From positions 1 to 64,000 of the forward strand of contig CAMTWK010000004.1 in NCBI GenBank assembly GCA_947085425.1: a stretch of DNA of 64,000 bases, in the 5' to 3' direction. Under the pieces are notes generated by a model, which worked only from the letters and a program-made list of their open reading frames with translations, searched no databases and was not told where the DNA came from. Shown in pieces: positions 1 through 8,988 of this stretch. Positions within the stretch are counted from its first letter, which is position 1. Each line of letters begins with the position of its first letter. The DNA comes from UKL13-2 sp947085425 (GTDB lineage Bacteria; Pseudomonadota; Gammaproteobacteria; Burkholderiales; Usitatibacteraceae). Position numbers and translations under genes: made by a program.

Positions 1-251
1 CGACGACAGCGAGGCTCGGGGTTTCGCCAAGTCAAACTGCTTTGACTTGGTGCCGGACGAGCCGGCGGTCCCTACCTGGACAGCCGTAGCCGGCAGGAGT
101 GACATGTGCAAAACCGCGATAATTTGCGACGACAGCGAGGGTCGGGGTTTCGCCAAGTCAAACTGCTTTGACTTGGTGCCGGACGAGCCGGCGGTCCCTA
201 CCAGGACAGCCGTAGCCGGCAGGAGTGAAATGTGCAAACCGCGATAATTTG
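1..251. repeat. Tandem duplication (126 + 125 bp) including the start of the following gene
   Basis: Bases 1-126 and 127-251 are near-identical direct repeats, and a third partial unit continues as the real gene after 252. Each unit carries a perfect hairpin (arms CCAAGTCAAA/TTTGACTTGG at 27-50 and 153-176), a GC-rich stretch, a Shine-Dalgarno AGGAG and the first nine or so codons of the LytTR regulator gene (…TAIICDD). Copy 1 reads in frame from ATG (M-C-K-T-A-I-I-C-D-D) and then runs into the next repeat. Copy 2 has lost one A in a run of four, so the same ATG stops after five codons and translation has to begin at the overlapping GTG at 232. The array may extend left of the window. Confidence 0.9.
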
Positions 252-1026
252 CGACGACGAACCGCTGTTGCGTGACCAGCTAAAGTCACGTCTGGCCAAA
301 TTGTGGCCGGAGCTCGTGATCTGCGCGGAGGCCGCAAATGGTGCAGAAGCGGTGAGTTTGTTTACGTCCCATCTGCCGGACGTGATTTTTCTCGACATTC
401 ACATGCCCCTGTTAAACGGCCTTGAGGCAGCCAGGCAAATCAGCGACATTTGCAAAGCCGGAAACAATCGATGTCAAATCAATTTCATCACTGCGTTTGA
501 CCAATACGCCGTTGAGGCTTTTGAACATGGTGCGATTGATTACGTATTGAAACCATTCAACAATGACCGTTTGATGGAAACGATCGCACGACTTAAAGAC
601 AGGCTGCTGCATGCCGGCTCGTCACAACAAATTGATCCTTCAATACAAACGCTAGATGGGGTGTTGAAAAAACTGATGGATCAACTGCTGCCTTCGTCGT
701 CATTTTTGCAGTGGATCAAGGCCAGTGTCGGTCAAACGGTTCGATTGATTCCGGTTGAGGATGTCCTTTATTTTCAGTCGGATGAAAAATACACCTGTGT
801 GGTACTTGCTGATGGCGAAGTACTCATTCGCAAGTCCATCAAGGAGTTGGTGGCAGAACTGGACCCCAATCGTTTTTGGCAAATCCATCGTTCGACCATT
901 GTGAATACCCGCGCCATCGCCGGCGTGGTGCGAGGGCTTCGGGACCAGGCTGATTTAAAACTCAACGGACGAAACGAGACGCTCACGGTCAGCCGAAACT
1001 ACACCCATTTGTTCAAGCAAATGTAA
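232..1026 (+). CDS. LytTR-family response regulator (first of three)
   Basis: A 264-residue two-domain regulator of the AlgR/LytR type. The receiver domain (about 1-125) shows the acidic pair D8/D9, the phospho-acceptor D55 in FLDIHMP, T87 and K107 in the DYVLKP motif. The LytTR DNA-binding domain (about 155-264) has the usual VLYFQSDEKYT and FWQIHRSTIVN segments. The start is GTG at 232, six bases after AGGAG; the ATG two bases upstream is out of frame. It closely resembles the regulator at 4269, so the two are probably paralogues. Its partner kinase would be the gene at 1862, now separated by about 835 bases including an inserted element. Confidence 0.93.
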   Translation: MQTAIICDDEPLLRDQLKSRLAKLWPELVICAEAANGAEAVSLFTSHLPDVIFLDIHMPLLNGLEAARQISDICKAGNNRCQINFITAFDQYAVEAFEHGAIDYVLKPFNNDRLMETIARLKDRLLHAGSSQQIDPSIQTLDGVLKKLMDQLLPSSSFLQWIKASVGQTVRLIPVEDVLYFQSDEKYTCVVLADGEVLIRKSIKELVAELDPNRFWQIHRSTIVNTRAIAGVVRGLRDQADLKLNGRNETLTVSRNYTHLFKQM

Positions 1027-1119
1027 ATTCGCGACAGCATGATTGTTGCCATCCAGAAGGGCCCACCTGATCGAATCAGGGCTGTCTACGGGAACTTCTA
1101 AAAACCCCAAAATTTCCTT

Positions 1120-1137
1120 CCCCTGCGTAGGCAGGGG
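1120..1137 (+). terminator. Possible weak terminator hairpin after the first regulator
   Basis: CCCCTGC-gtag-GCAGGGG forms a perfect seven-base-pair stem. It is followed by an interrupted T-rich stretch rather than a clean T run, so termination is only possible. Confidence 0.35.
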
Positions 1138-1176
1138 TCCAACTTTTGTTGTGGTATCAGTAGCATACAAAATTAG

Positions 1177-1415
1177 CCTGCATATTTCACGGGGACGCAC
1201 TCGAGAGTGGGTGGATAAGCGAGTGACTTTTTGTTCGACTGACCTCTTAATATCGAGATATTAAGAGGGAAGAGAGCGGAAAAGCGCTGCTCAGCCGCCT
1301 GTTATCGAGTGCGTAGGCCATCAACCTTACGAGGTAAAGATTGGATTCGCAGAATTTATAGGTCGCCAAGAATGAAAAACGTATGTAAGGCGGGCCGACC
1401 CGTGAAACATGCAGG
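1177..1415 (+). mobile_element. Non-autonomous transposable element (MITE-like), copy 1
   Basis: A 239-bp element bounded by CCTGCATATTTCACGGG on the left and its inverted form on the right (16 of 17 match). It is flanked on both sides by the direct repeat TTAG (1173-1176 and 1416-1419), which fits a 4-bp target duplication. Its left subterminal region contains GAGAGTGGGT. It holds a perfect 12-bp-arm palindrome at 1243-1268 and no gene. Aligned in the opposite orientation, its left half matches the element at 24132-24383 (for example TTTTTGTTCGACT and GAAAAGCGC), so both are diverged copies of one element. I see no transposase; the autonomous partner must lie elsewhere or be lost. Confidence 0.85.
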
Positions 1416-1419
1416 TTAG

Positions 1420-1861
1420 GTACCGGCCTTCGCCGGTAAAGGACAAGTTTTTAGAATTCTCCGTATTTAAAACACACGTGTAGACGCGTCATTTAAGCCA
1501 ATTGTGCCGCAAAGACGGCGCACTTGCTTGACTTTTGTCTTGCGGCTGTCCGACTAATGTGCGTACGGTTGAATTGCCTGCCATTCGGTCAAGGGATTCT
1601 GCATTCCACCCGTTTATGCATTGATGAGGGTGCCGATGCGGCCTATGCTTTGTTCAACAGGAATTTTTTAAAATTATTTTCCTCGAAATGGCGGGACCAA
1701 CGATTGTTGTTAATTTTTTGGTGCTAGACCAGCTTCGAACGGGATTGTCGTTTTTGGTGGTCTCGCGACCCTAATCCCGCATTTTTTTTGCGGAATGATT
1801 TTTGCGAAATGGGCACATTGAACAATCACTCTTAAATTGGACTCTTCAGTAAACTGTCACC
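1420..1861. other. Intergenic stretch ahead of the first histidine kinase
   Basis: No convincing gene; a 67-codon reading frame at 1524-1727 resembles nothing I recognise. Three small structures are visible: ACCGGC-cttc-GCCGGT at 1422-1437, a nested stem GGGATT…AATCCC (1741-1778) enclosing GGTC-tcgc-GACC, and CCGCA-T7-TGCGG at 1777-1793. The last two share two bases and cannot form fully together. The kinase promoter is presumably here. Confidence 0.4.
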
Positions 1862-4183
1862 ATGTTTAAATCGCTCGGAAATTTGTTATATAAAACACCT
1901 TGGTGGGCGCTGGCGCTCCTCGGCCTGTTCACCTTTTTGGTGCTGACGTTATTTACCGTGCCGTTTAATGTCATTCGTTTGGCTGACTCGGGGAAAACGA
2001 CAGTTGAGAATCGCGCTATTCAACGCGAAATTGATCGCACCTTTGGCGATGGCGCGCTGACCTTTGCCGAGCAGGTTGTTCGCTCGATGGCGGAGCGAAC
2101 AACTGACCCGGCGCGTAAAGCCGAATTTGCGCAAGCGTTGACGGAAATTGCCAGTGCCAGGGCAGACCTCTTGCTTGCGGAAAACGAAGCAAAACACGCG
2201 TGGGCCGACAGTGCGCAGGCAGCAAAGGATGCCGCCGCGCACGCGCGCCGCGCGGAAACTGATGCCGCACGCGAAATGCAACAACAAGCGCGAGAAGCCG
2301 CATTACAGATGCGTGATGACGCGCGCGAAAAAATCAAAAAATTGCACGACGCCCGTGCCGATGCCGTCAGCGCTCAAAAAAGTGTCGGCATAAATGATCC
2401 TTCCGCATTTGCTGCGTTTGATCAGGCCATCACCGAGGCAAAAAAGGCCGAACAAGATGCCAATGAAATCTTGAGGAAGATTAAAAAAAGATCGTTTTCA
2501 ATTGGCTTGGGACCTCGCAACAACGAGTCAAGGGCAATCACCGACCCGATGCCGCCCCTACCCCCCAATGCGCCCCCGCTCCCGCCAGCACCGGCTGCGC
2601 CACCCGCGCCACCCGCGCCACCAAAGGCTGAAAAATCAACCCAGCCCCCGACATCGGTTGCCAAGGCCTCGACGGATCAAGCCAAGGCCTCGACACTGTC
2701 ATTGTCCAGTGACGACAAAAACAAGGCTGGCCAGTCGAACGACTTCACGATTAGCAGCAAAGATGATCGTGTCAAGATTGACGGTACGATCGGCGGCACA
2801 CGTGTCAAAGGCGATATTGCCATTGGCGACATTGAAAAATCATTGGTAAAAATTGATGGCTCCAATATTGCGACTGCCGTACCACCATTGACGCCGGAGT
2901 TGCGTGAAGATATTCGTCGTCGTGTATCAAGCGACTTCAAAAGAGTTGGCATCGGCTCGGCGTTGATTATTTCGTTCATACCGCTATTTCTTATCCTGAT
3001 TATTGCCAAGATCTATATCGGTCGTTCGCGTCGTGCGCTTGAAGTCGCCAGCGTGAAAACCAAGGAGGCGGAATCAGCAAACATCAACCGACAAATTGTT
3101 GAAGCCAAACTGATGGCACTACAAGCGCAGGTCGAGCCACATTTTTTATACAACACACTTGCCAATGTGCAGGCACTGACCGAAGTCGATCCAATCCAGG
3201 CCAACAAAATGACCGGCCACCTGATTCAATATTTACGTGCATCGTTGCCCAAAATGCGCGAAAACATTTCAACAGTCGGTCAAGAAATTGAACTGGTTCG
3301 CGCCTACCTTAATATTCTGAAAATGCGCATGGGATCAAGACTTGAATTCGGAATTGATGTGCCCGCGGAATTGGAAAACCTGCCATTCCCACCGTTGATG
3401 TTGCCGTCGTTGGTGGAAAATGCCATCAAACACGGGTTGGAGCCGCTGCGCGAGGGTGGACGTATCGACGTGGTGGCAGAAAAAACCGGCTTCGGTAAAG
3501 ACGCCAAACTACGATTATTGGTCAAGGACACGGGCAAGGGTCTGGCTGAGTCACCTGTTCAATCCGGTGGGGGAATCGGCCTAAACAATATTCGTGAAAG
3601 ATTGCGGGCGCTGTTTGGTGAACAGGCACGACTCATCTTGCAATCAAATCACCCGACCGGCGTCATCGCCACCATCGAGACCCCGGCATCCGGTGCCAGC
3701 GCCTTTATGTCGGCGTCCGCAGCAGACACGTTACGCGTTGAGGAGCCAAAAGGCTGGGGGGCAAAAACCCTAAACGTCGCGGCCAAAACCCACAATGCGT
3801 GGGCGGCAATTTTGGTCAAAATTTTTATAGGCATCGTCGCCATGCTGGGGGTGCTATTTGTTGTCGGCATGATTGGTTTGGCGACGGATGCGATCCCCAT
3901 GCATATCGGTAACACCAACATTTCCGGCATTGAAGGTATGGCCATTGGTACGATCGCATTTCTATTGGCGTTCGGAATCCTGTCGATTGTTGCGCTAATC
4001 TTAGTGGCGGTGATTTATGGGTTGGGTTTTTTGTTTGTCGGACTGGCGATTAGTATTCCGCTGATGATACTGGTGTCATTATTTCCGGTGCTGGCACCGT
4101 TTGTCGTTATTGGTTTTGGTGTGTATTGGTTTTGGTGGCGTAAGAAAAACAAATCCATCATCATCAAGCCGCCGACTGCCTGA
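1862..4183 (+). CDS. LytS/AlgZ-type sensor histidine kinase with an additional C-terminal membrane domain
   Basis: A 773-residue kinase. Order of parts: membrane helix about 13-37; an Ala-rich, probably coiled-coil stretch about 60-215; a Pro-rich linker about 229-257; a short repetitive beta-like segment about 295-340; second membrane helix about 361-386; His-kinase domain with H427 in EPHFLYNT; HATPase domain with N520 in VENAIKHG, DTGKGLAE and the GIGLNNIRERL glycine loop (to about 620). After the ATPase domain, residues about 647-765 form several hydrophobic helices ending in a Lys/Arg-rich tail. LytS/AlgZ kinases normally end at the ATPase domain, so this tail is unusual. Probably signals to the regulator at 4269 and perhaps to the one at 232. 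The stimulus is unknown. Confidence 0.9.
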   Translation: MFKSLGNLLYKTPWWALALLGLFTFLVLTLFTVPFNVIRLADSGKTTVENRAIQREIDRTFGDGALTFAEQVVRSMAERTTDPARKAEFAQALTEIASARADLLLAENEAKHAWADSAQAAKDAAAHARRAETDAAREMQQQAREAALQMRDDAREKIKKLHDARADAVSAQKSVGINDPSAFAAFDQAITEAKKAEQDANEILRKIKKRSFSIGLGPRNNESRAITDPMPPLPPNAPPLPPAPAAPPAPPAPPKAEKSTQPPTSVAKASTDQAKASTLSLSSDDKNKAGQSNDFTISSKDDRVKIDGTIGGTRVKGDIAIGDIEKSLVKIDGSNIATAVPPLTPELREDIRRRVSSDFKRVGIGSALIISFIPLFLILIIAKIYIGRSRRALEVASVKTKEAESANINRQIVEAKLMALQAQVEPHFLYNTLANVQALTEVDPIQANKMTGHLIQYLRASLPKMRENISTVGQEIELVRAYLNILKMRMGSRLEFGIDVPAELENLPFPPLMLPSLVENAIKHGLEPLREGGRIDVVAEKTGFGKDAKLRLLVKDTGKGLAESPVQSGGGIGLNNIRERLRALFGEQARLILQSNHPTGVIATIETPASGASAFMSASAADTLRVEEPKGWGAKTLNVAAKTHNAWAAILVKIFIGIVAMLGVLFVVGMIGLATDAIPMHIGNTNISGIEGMAIGTIAFLLAFGILSIVALILVAVIYGLGFLFVGLAISIPLMILVSLFPVLAPFVVIGFGVYWFWWRKKNKSIIIKPPTA

Positions 4184-4268
4184 GTAATATCTAAGGTACG
4201 CACAAGCGCCATGAAGGGCGCGCGTGAGTGTGGGTAATAAAGACCTCGTTAACCGTTGAGAAAAGACC

Positions 4269-5039
4269 ATGACATATACCGCAATCCTTGCTGAAGACGA
4301 ACCCATTCTCCGCGCTCAACTCAAAACCAAACTTGGCAAGGTGTGGCCGGAGTTGCAAATCGTTGCCGATGTCGGCGACGGTGAAGCGGCCCTGGAAGCC
4401 ATTGCCACCCACCAGCCGACACTGGCTTTTCTGGATATACAAATGCCGGAAATGACCGGTATTGAGGTGGCGAGAAGTTTGGCCGCCAATCGTGATCTGA
4501 AATGTCACATTGTGTTTGTGACAGCGTTTGACCAATACGCCGTTGATGCATTTGACACCGGCGCGATTGACTATGTGCTCAAGCCTTACAGCGACGAACG
4601 CCTGCAAGCGGCCGTAGAGCGCCTCAAACAACGCCTTTCCGCGGTGCCCGCACAGCCGCAGGATTTGGACGCGCTGATGCGTCATTTGTCCAAACAACTT
4701 AAGCCGGATGCGGAGAAACTGAAGTGGATCAAAGCCAACATCGGGTCGAATTTGCGTCTGATCCCGATTGATGAAGTATTGTTTTTTCAGGCGGACGAGA
4801 AATACACGCTGGTGGCGACCAAAGAGTTTGACGCCTTGATCAAGACGCCGATCAAGGAGCTGCTGGAAGGCGTTGATGGCGAAAAATTTTGGCAAATTCA
4901 TCGCTCCACCATCGTCCAGGCCGGTGCAATTGAAGCGGTGACACGTGATTTTCGCGGCCAGGCGACGGTACGGGTCAAGGGTCGCAAGGAAAATTTGACC
5001 GTCTCGCGGCCGTTTTCGCACCTGTTCAAACAGATGTAG
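4269..5039 (+). CDS. LytTR-family response regulator (second of three)
   Basis: A 256-residue regulator with an N-terminal receiver (E9/D10 pocket, phospho-acceptor D56 in FLDIQMP, T85, K105 in DYVLKP) and a C-terminal LytTR domain (VLFFQADEKYT, FWQIHRSTIV, LTVSRPFSHLFKQM). It lies 85 bases after the kinase at 1862 and is its most likely cognate regulator. LytTR domains bind promoter DNA as dimers. It is very close to the regulator at 232, including the FDQYAV and GAIDYVLKP segments and the same C-terminal ending LFKQM. Confidence 0.94.
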   Translation: MTYTAILAEDEPILRAQLKTKLGKVWPELQIVADVGDGEAALEAIATHQPTLAFLDIQMPEMTGIEVARSLAANRDLKCHIVFVTAFDQYAVDAFDTGAIDYVLKPYSDERLQAAVERLKQRLSAVPAQPQDLDALMRHLSKQLKPDAEKLKWIKANIGSNLRLIPIDEVLFFQADEKYTLVATKEFDALIKTPIKELLEGVDGEKFWQIHRSTIVQAGAIEAVTRDFRGQATVRVKGRKENLTVSRPFSHLFKQM

Positions 5040-5162
5040 TTGCGCGGTCGTACTGCAGTCGACCGAGCAGCACGGCGGATTCATATTCAATTGCGGCCGA
5101 TTGGTCGCTGAATTTTTCATTTTGTCGATCAGCAGCGGCATCATCGCCGCGGACCATTCAGA

Positions 5163-6404
5163 ATGAGTTGGTCGTCATCTCTCGCAAAAGTTCTTTTCAT
5201 GAAAACATTCCCCTGGCGCTTCTGGATCACCGTTGCGCTCGGCATTGGGCTCGGCCCTGGCCTTGGCGTGGGGGCTGGACTTGGCACAAAATTCGGCTCT
5301 GTTTGGATGGGCGCTTTGATGGGCATTTCCGCGGCAATTTTTTGCGTAGTTGGTGTGGCTTATTGGTATCGGCATTCGATGCGTCGACGTGATCCGTCGT
5401 TTACGTTTTACGATGCCGACTCGCGGTGTGAAGCAACTTTCGAATTGCCAGTTGATGCCGCCGACGCCTACCAATTGTGTTTAACCGCGCTCAACGCATT
5501 GGCAGGATTCCATGCCACCCGCCTCGACCAGGGGGGCGGCATCATTGCGGGCATGACCGGAGGGGGAACGTTCGGTTATTGGTCGTTTGGCGCGCCCGGT
5601 GAGCGGTTGCTGGCAACGGTTGAAGCGGTTTCTGCCAACACATCAAGGGCAAAAATTCAAAGTAAGCCCGGGTTTCTTTTGGTGGCATTGGATTTTGGGA
5701 AAAATCGACAAAACATCAACAACATCTCGCAGCATATTAATCGCGAGTTACAAATACAGTATGATCAGGCGCATATCGCGGCCGAAAAGGCCGAGATGCA
5801 ACGCTCACTTTCCGCCGCGAAACTAAGCGCGTTACAGGCGCAAATTGAACCGCATTTTTTATACAACACCCTGGCCACCGCACAATCATTGACACGCAGT
5901 GACCCCGTACGGGCGGAACAAATGATCGGTCATCTTATCGCTTTTCTCCGCACCTCGTTGCCCAAACATGACGGCGTGGATTCCACTCTCGGGCAGGAGT
6001 TGGATCGGGTGTCGGCCTATCTCGAGATCATGAAAGTTCGCATGGGCGCACGCTTGCAATACACGGTGAAAGTAGCCGACGAATTTAGAAGTGTTCGATT
6101 CGCGCCGATGGTATTACAAACGCTGGTTGAAAACGCCATCAAACACGGAGTGGAGCCACAGCCAGGTGCGGGAACGATAACCATCAACTCGACGCTGCAT
6201 GCGGATCGATTGTCCGTGCATGTTGGTGATGACGGCATGGGCATATCGGCAGAAACAGCCGGCAGTGGCATCGGCTTAAAAAATGTCCGTGACCAGCTGC
6301 ATTTAATTTATGGCAACAACGCAGAGTTCACCTTACAGCACAATCAGGAGAAGGGCATGACCGCAACTATTACGATTCCGCTGGGAACAAATTTATGCGC
6401 TTGA
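5163..6404 (+). CDS. LytS/AlgZ-type sensor histidine kinase
   Basis: A 413-residue kinase. Two membrane helices near the N-terminus (about 16-70) are followed by a soluble region of about 100 residues that I do not recognise, then a short helix and the His-kinase domain with H231 in EPHFLYNT, an N box VENAIKHG and the glycine loop GSGIGLKNVRDQL. An ATG at 5199 (MKTFPWRFW) is an equally plausible start, as neither site has a clear Shine-Dalgarno. Its stop overlaps the start of the next regulator by ten bases, which points to coupled translation and a kinase-regulator pair. It shares the kinase core with the gene at 1862 but lacks that protein's long linker and C-terminal membrane domain. Confidence 0.92.
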   Translation: MSWSSSLAKVLFMKTFPWRFWITVALGIGLGPGLGVGAGLGTKFGSVWMGALMGISAAIFCVVGVAYWYRHSMRRRDPSFTFYDADSRCEATFELPVDAADAYQLCLTALNALAGFHATRLDQGGGIIAGMTGGGTFGYWSFGAPGERLLATVEAVSANTSRAKIQSKPGFLLVALDFGKNRQNINNISQHINRELQIQYDQAHIAAEKAEMQRSLSAAKLSALQAQIEPHFLYNTLATAQSLTRSDPVRAEQMIGHLIAFLRTSLPKHDGVDSTLGQELDRVSAYLEIMKVRMGARLQYTVKVADEFRSVRFAPMVLQTLVENAIKHGVEPQPGAGTITINSTLHADRLSVHVGDDGMGISAETAGSGIGLKNVRDQLHLIYGNNAEFTLQHNQEKGMTATITIPLGTNLCA

Positions 6405-7159
6405 CAGCCATTGTTGCTGAAGACGAAGCGCTGTTGCGCACGGATTTGGTTAACGCCTTACAAGAGCTTTGGCCGGAATTGACTATTGTTGCGGAGGCCG
6501 AAGATGGTGCCGAGGCGTTGGAAGAAATTGCCGCCAAAAAACCAGACATTGTGTTTTTGGATATTCGTATGCCGGGATTGACCGGTCTGGATGTCGCCGC
6601 CGCCCTTCAGGACATGGCGGTGATGCCACAAATTGTATTTGTCACCGCCTATGAGCAATACGCCATTGATGCCTTTAAAAAAGGCGCGGTTGACTATTTG
6701 CTCAAGCCGATCGACAAAACGCGTTTGCTGGAAACTGTCAACAGGCTTAAAAGCCGCGTCAATCAAGGCGTTTCGGCGAACAACCTAGCGGAAGTCATGC
6801 AACAGCTGGCATTGTCTGCGCCGGCGGTCAAGCCACCACTAACGTGGATTACCGCCAGCGCCGGTAAAGATACCCGGTTGATCATGATCGAAGATATTGC
6901 CTATTTTCAGGCCGATAACAAATACACGGTAGTCATGACCGCAGAAGGCGAGGCCCTGATCAAAAAACCGATCAAGGAGCTGCTGGAGGAATTGGATTCC
7001 GGCCAATTTCGACAGGTGCACCGTTCGACCATTGTGAATTTACGTGCCATCAAGGCGATTGCGCGGGATGAGACCGGCAAGGGCGTGATCCACTTCAAGC
7101 CTTGCAAACAAACGGTTCAGGTCAGCCAGCCGTTTATGCATCTGTTTCGCAATATGTGA
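6395..7159 (+). CDS. LytTR-family response regulator (third of three)
   Basis: A 254-residue regulator whose ATG lies inside the last codons of the upstream kinase gene. The receiver domain has E9/D10, phospho-acceptor D56 in FLDIRMP and the Lys of DYLLKP. The LytTR domain runs from about 148 to the end (IAYFQADNKYT, FRQVHRSTIVN, VQVSQPFMHLFRNM). It is more diverged from the other two regulators than those are from each other, so the pair 5163/6395 is probably an older split from the 232/1862/4269 set. Confidence 0.94.
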   Translation: MRLTAIVAEDEALLRTDLVNALQELWPELTIVAEAEDGAEALEEIAAKKPDIVFLDIRMPGLTGLDVAAALQDMAVMPQIVFVTAYEQYAIDAFKKGAVDYLLKPIDKTRLLETVNRLKSRVNQGVSANNLAEVMQQLALSAPAVKPPLTWITASAGKDTRLIMIEDIAYFQADNKYTVVMTAEGEALIKKPIKELLEELDSGQFRQVHRSTIVNLRAIKAIARDETGKGVIHFKPCKQTVQVSQPFMHLFRNM

Positions 7160-7241
7160 TTGTAAAATTGCGTTTGTCCGCTGCGCCGGTATCGTAGTTT
7201 GCCGATTTCGGTGAAAATGGAGCCTTACAGGTGAGGGTTCT

Positions 7242-7763
7242 ATGATCTACGCGCTTGGCAACAAATCGCCGCAATTAAAAGGCGGTAACTACATTGCACC
7301 CAATGCCGCCGTCATCGGCGACGTGGTGCTGGAAAAAAATGCCAACGTTTGGTGGGGTGTGACCATACGTGGCGACAGCAACACCATCACCCTTGGTGAG
7401 AACGTCAACATTCAAGATGGTTCGGTGTTGCATACCGACGAAGGTATCGCACTCACCCTGGAAAAAAATGTCTCGGTCGGCCATATGGTGATGTTGCACG
7501 GCTGCACGGTACGCGAGGGATCGCTGATTGGCATCAAGGCGGTCATTCTCAACAACGCCGTGATTGGGCGCGATTGTTTGATCGGCGCGGGATCGTTGAT
7601 TGCAGAAGGCAAAATCATACCCGACCGTTCATTGGTGCTCGGCGCACCGGGGCGAGTGGTTCGCCAGCTGAGCGACGATGAGGTAAAAATGATCCACTGG
7701 ATTTCCGGTCATTACGTCGAAAATGCCGCGCGCTACCAGCGCGACCTTTCCGTCGTCGCCTAG
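7242..7763 (+). CDS. Gamma-class carbonic anhydrase family protein (left-handed beta-helix)
   Basis: A 173-residue protein made almost entirely of hexapeptide repeats (GDVVLEKNANVWWGVTIRGD and so on), the signature of the left-handed beta-helix trimers of the YrdA/PaaY/CaiE group. The metal-binding histidine positions of gamma carbonic anhydrases are present: the His of VLHTDEG and the two in VGHMVMLHGC. Members bind zinc or another metal between subunits; many have weak or no measured anhydrase activity, so the exact reaction is open. The start ATG follows GGTGAGGG. Confidence 0.9.
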   Translation: MIYALGNKSPQLKGGNYIAPNAAVIGDVVLEKNANVWWGVTIRGDSNTITLGENVNIQDGSVLHTDEGIALTLEKNVSVGHMVMLHGCTVREGSLIGIKAVILNNAVIGRDCLIGAGSLIAEGKIIPDRSLVLGAPGRVVRQLSDDEVKMIHWISGHYVENAARYQRDLSVVA

Positions 7764-7787
7764 TTGATTGCCGAATCGAGACCTAGA

Positions 7788-8975
7788 ATGCAACCCGCTA
7801 TGCATTCTGCGGCCACGCCTGACGTACCGTCCATGATCGTGGCGCGATCACGCGCGAGTCGCGGCGCTCTGGTGGTTTACGTGTTGTTGTTGATGTTTGC
7901 CAGTCTGAATCCATTTTCAGGCTGGCATCTGCCGCAAACGCTCACGTTGTTTGACTGGCCAAAATACGTAACCAATTTTGATGTGGCCATCAACATTGTT
8001 GCCTACCTGCCATTGGGGGGCATGTTAATGCAGGCCTGTCAGCGGCACATGTCGCCTGGTGGTGATAAGCGCGCGGGCTTCATTTCCTGGTGTGTGGCGG
8101 TGATGGGTGGTTTTTGTTTATCGGTAAGCATGGAGTTGCTGCAGTCCATGTTGCCGTGGCGGGTTTCCTCGCCGCTCGATGTGATGGCCAATACGCTTGG
8201 TGCGGCCATTGGTGCGACCATATTGTTGCTGCCATTGGGCGGCCATGCCATTGCTGCAATTGGTAAATGGCGGCAGCGACATTTTGCGGGTGACTCGTTT
8301 ATTGACTGGGGTCTGATATTGCTGGTGATTTGGTTTGTCGCCCAATTGAATCCGGCGATCCCGTTTTTCGAGGCGGGGCTCATTGGCGCTTCAGGTCACG
8401 CTGGTAATGCAGGCAGCGGTGATTTGTATCCGCAAATCGGCACCACAGTTTATGACCCGCTCATATTGTTGCCGCAGTCGATTGGCAAGGCGCTGAATGT
8501 GACGGCATTTTCATTGTACGTTTCGTTATTGTTGCACCCGTCCAAACGGGTGTTGCCAAATGTCGGCCTGATACTCATTGTTGGTCTGTTGGCAAAATTT
8601 GCGATGGCCGCGTTATTGCTCAAGACACCGTTAATTGCCTCGTCGTTATCACCATCAACCGTATTTGGTGTTGGTGCCGGACTGATTTTGTTTGTTATTT
8701 TTGCCGGCATTCGTTATCGTTGGCGCGCATTTTGGGCGACCCTGCTGGTATTTGCCGGCGGCGTGTTGGCGAAGCTCTCCAGTGTGTATTCAGCCCTGGG
8801 CGAAACTTTGACCCTGTTCAGCTGGCCACACGGGCAAATGGCGAATTTCACAAATTTGACAAGATGGTTAAATGAAATCTGGCCGGTCGCGGTGTTGTTG
8901 TTCTTAGCCGCAATTTTTATTCGTTCCGGATACGCATCGAGCGACGTTTCAGCGGACAGCACTAAAATTGTTTAA
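7788..8975 (+). CDS. VanZ-like family membrane protein
   Basis: About 395 residues with roughly nine to ten membrane helices. The first 170 residues match the VanZ-like pattern: a first helix, a loop with FDWPKY, then INIVAYLPLGGML, a SMELLQSMLP helix and SPLDVMANTLGAAIGA. The C-terminal half is additional hydrophobic sequence with no motif I recognise. I prefer ATG at 7788 over the TTG at 7764 that directly follows the previous stop. VanZ itself affects teicoplanin resistance in Gram-positives; the role of proteobacterial members is unknown. Confidence 0.8.
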   Translation: MQPAMHSAATPDVPSMIVARSRASRGALVVYVLLLMFASLNPFSGWHLPQTLTLFDWPKYVTNFDVAINIVAYLPLGGMLMQACQRHMSPGGDKRAGFISWCVAVMGGFCLSVSMELLQSMLPWRVSSPLDVMANTLGAAIGATILLLPLGGHAIAAIGKWRQRHFAGDSFIDWGLILLVIWFVAQLNPAIPFFEAGLIGASGHAGNAGSGDLYPQIGTTVYDPLILLPQSIGKALNVTAFSLYVSLLLHPSKRVLPNVGLILIVGLLAKFAMAALLLKTPLIASSLSPSTVFGVGAGLILFVIFAGIRYRWRAFWATLLVFAGGVLAKLSSVYSALGETLTLFSWPHGQMANFTNLTRWLNEIWPVAVLLFLAAIFIRSGYASSDVSADSTKIV

Positions 8976-8988
8976 CCAGGAATCGTAA

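Noticed and set aside
47..247. A 66-codon frame at the left edge as a small gene
   Set aside because: It is made of the duplicated regulator start and its upstream repeat; it has no independent coding character.
1524..1727. A 67-codon frame between the element and the kinase as a real gene
   Set aside because: No RBS and no recognisable similarity; the base composition does not look coding.
4191..5144. A 317-codon minus-strand frame opposite the second LytTR regulator
   Set aside because: The plus-strand gene has intact receiver and LytTR motifs; the antisense frame has no recognisable domain.
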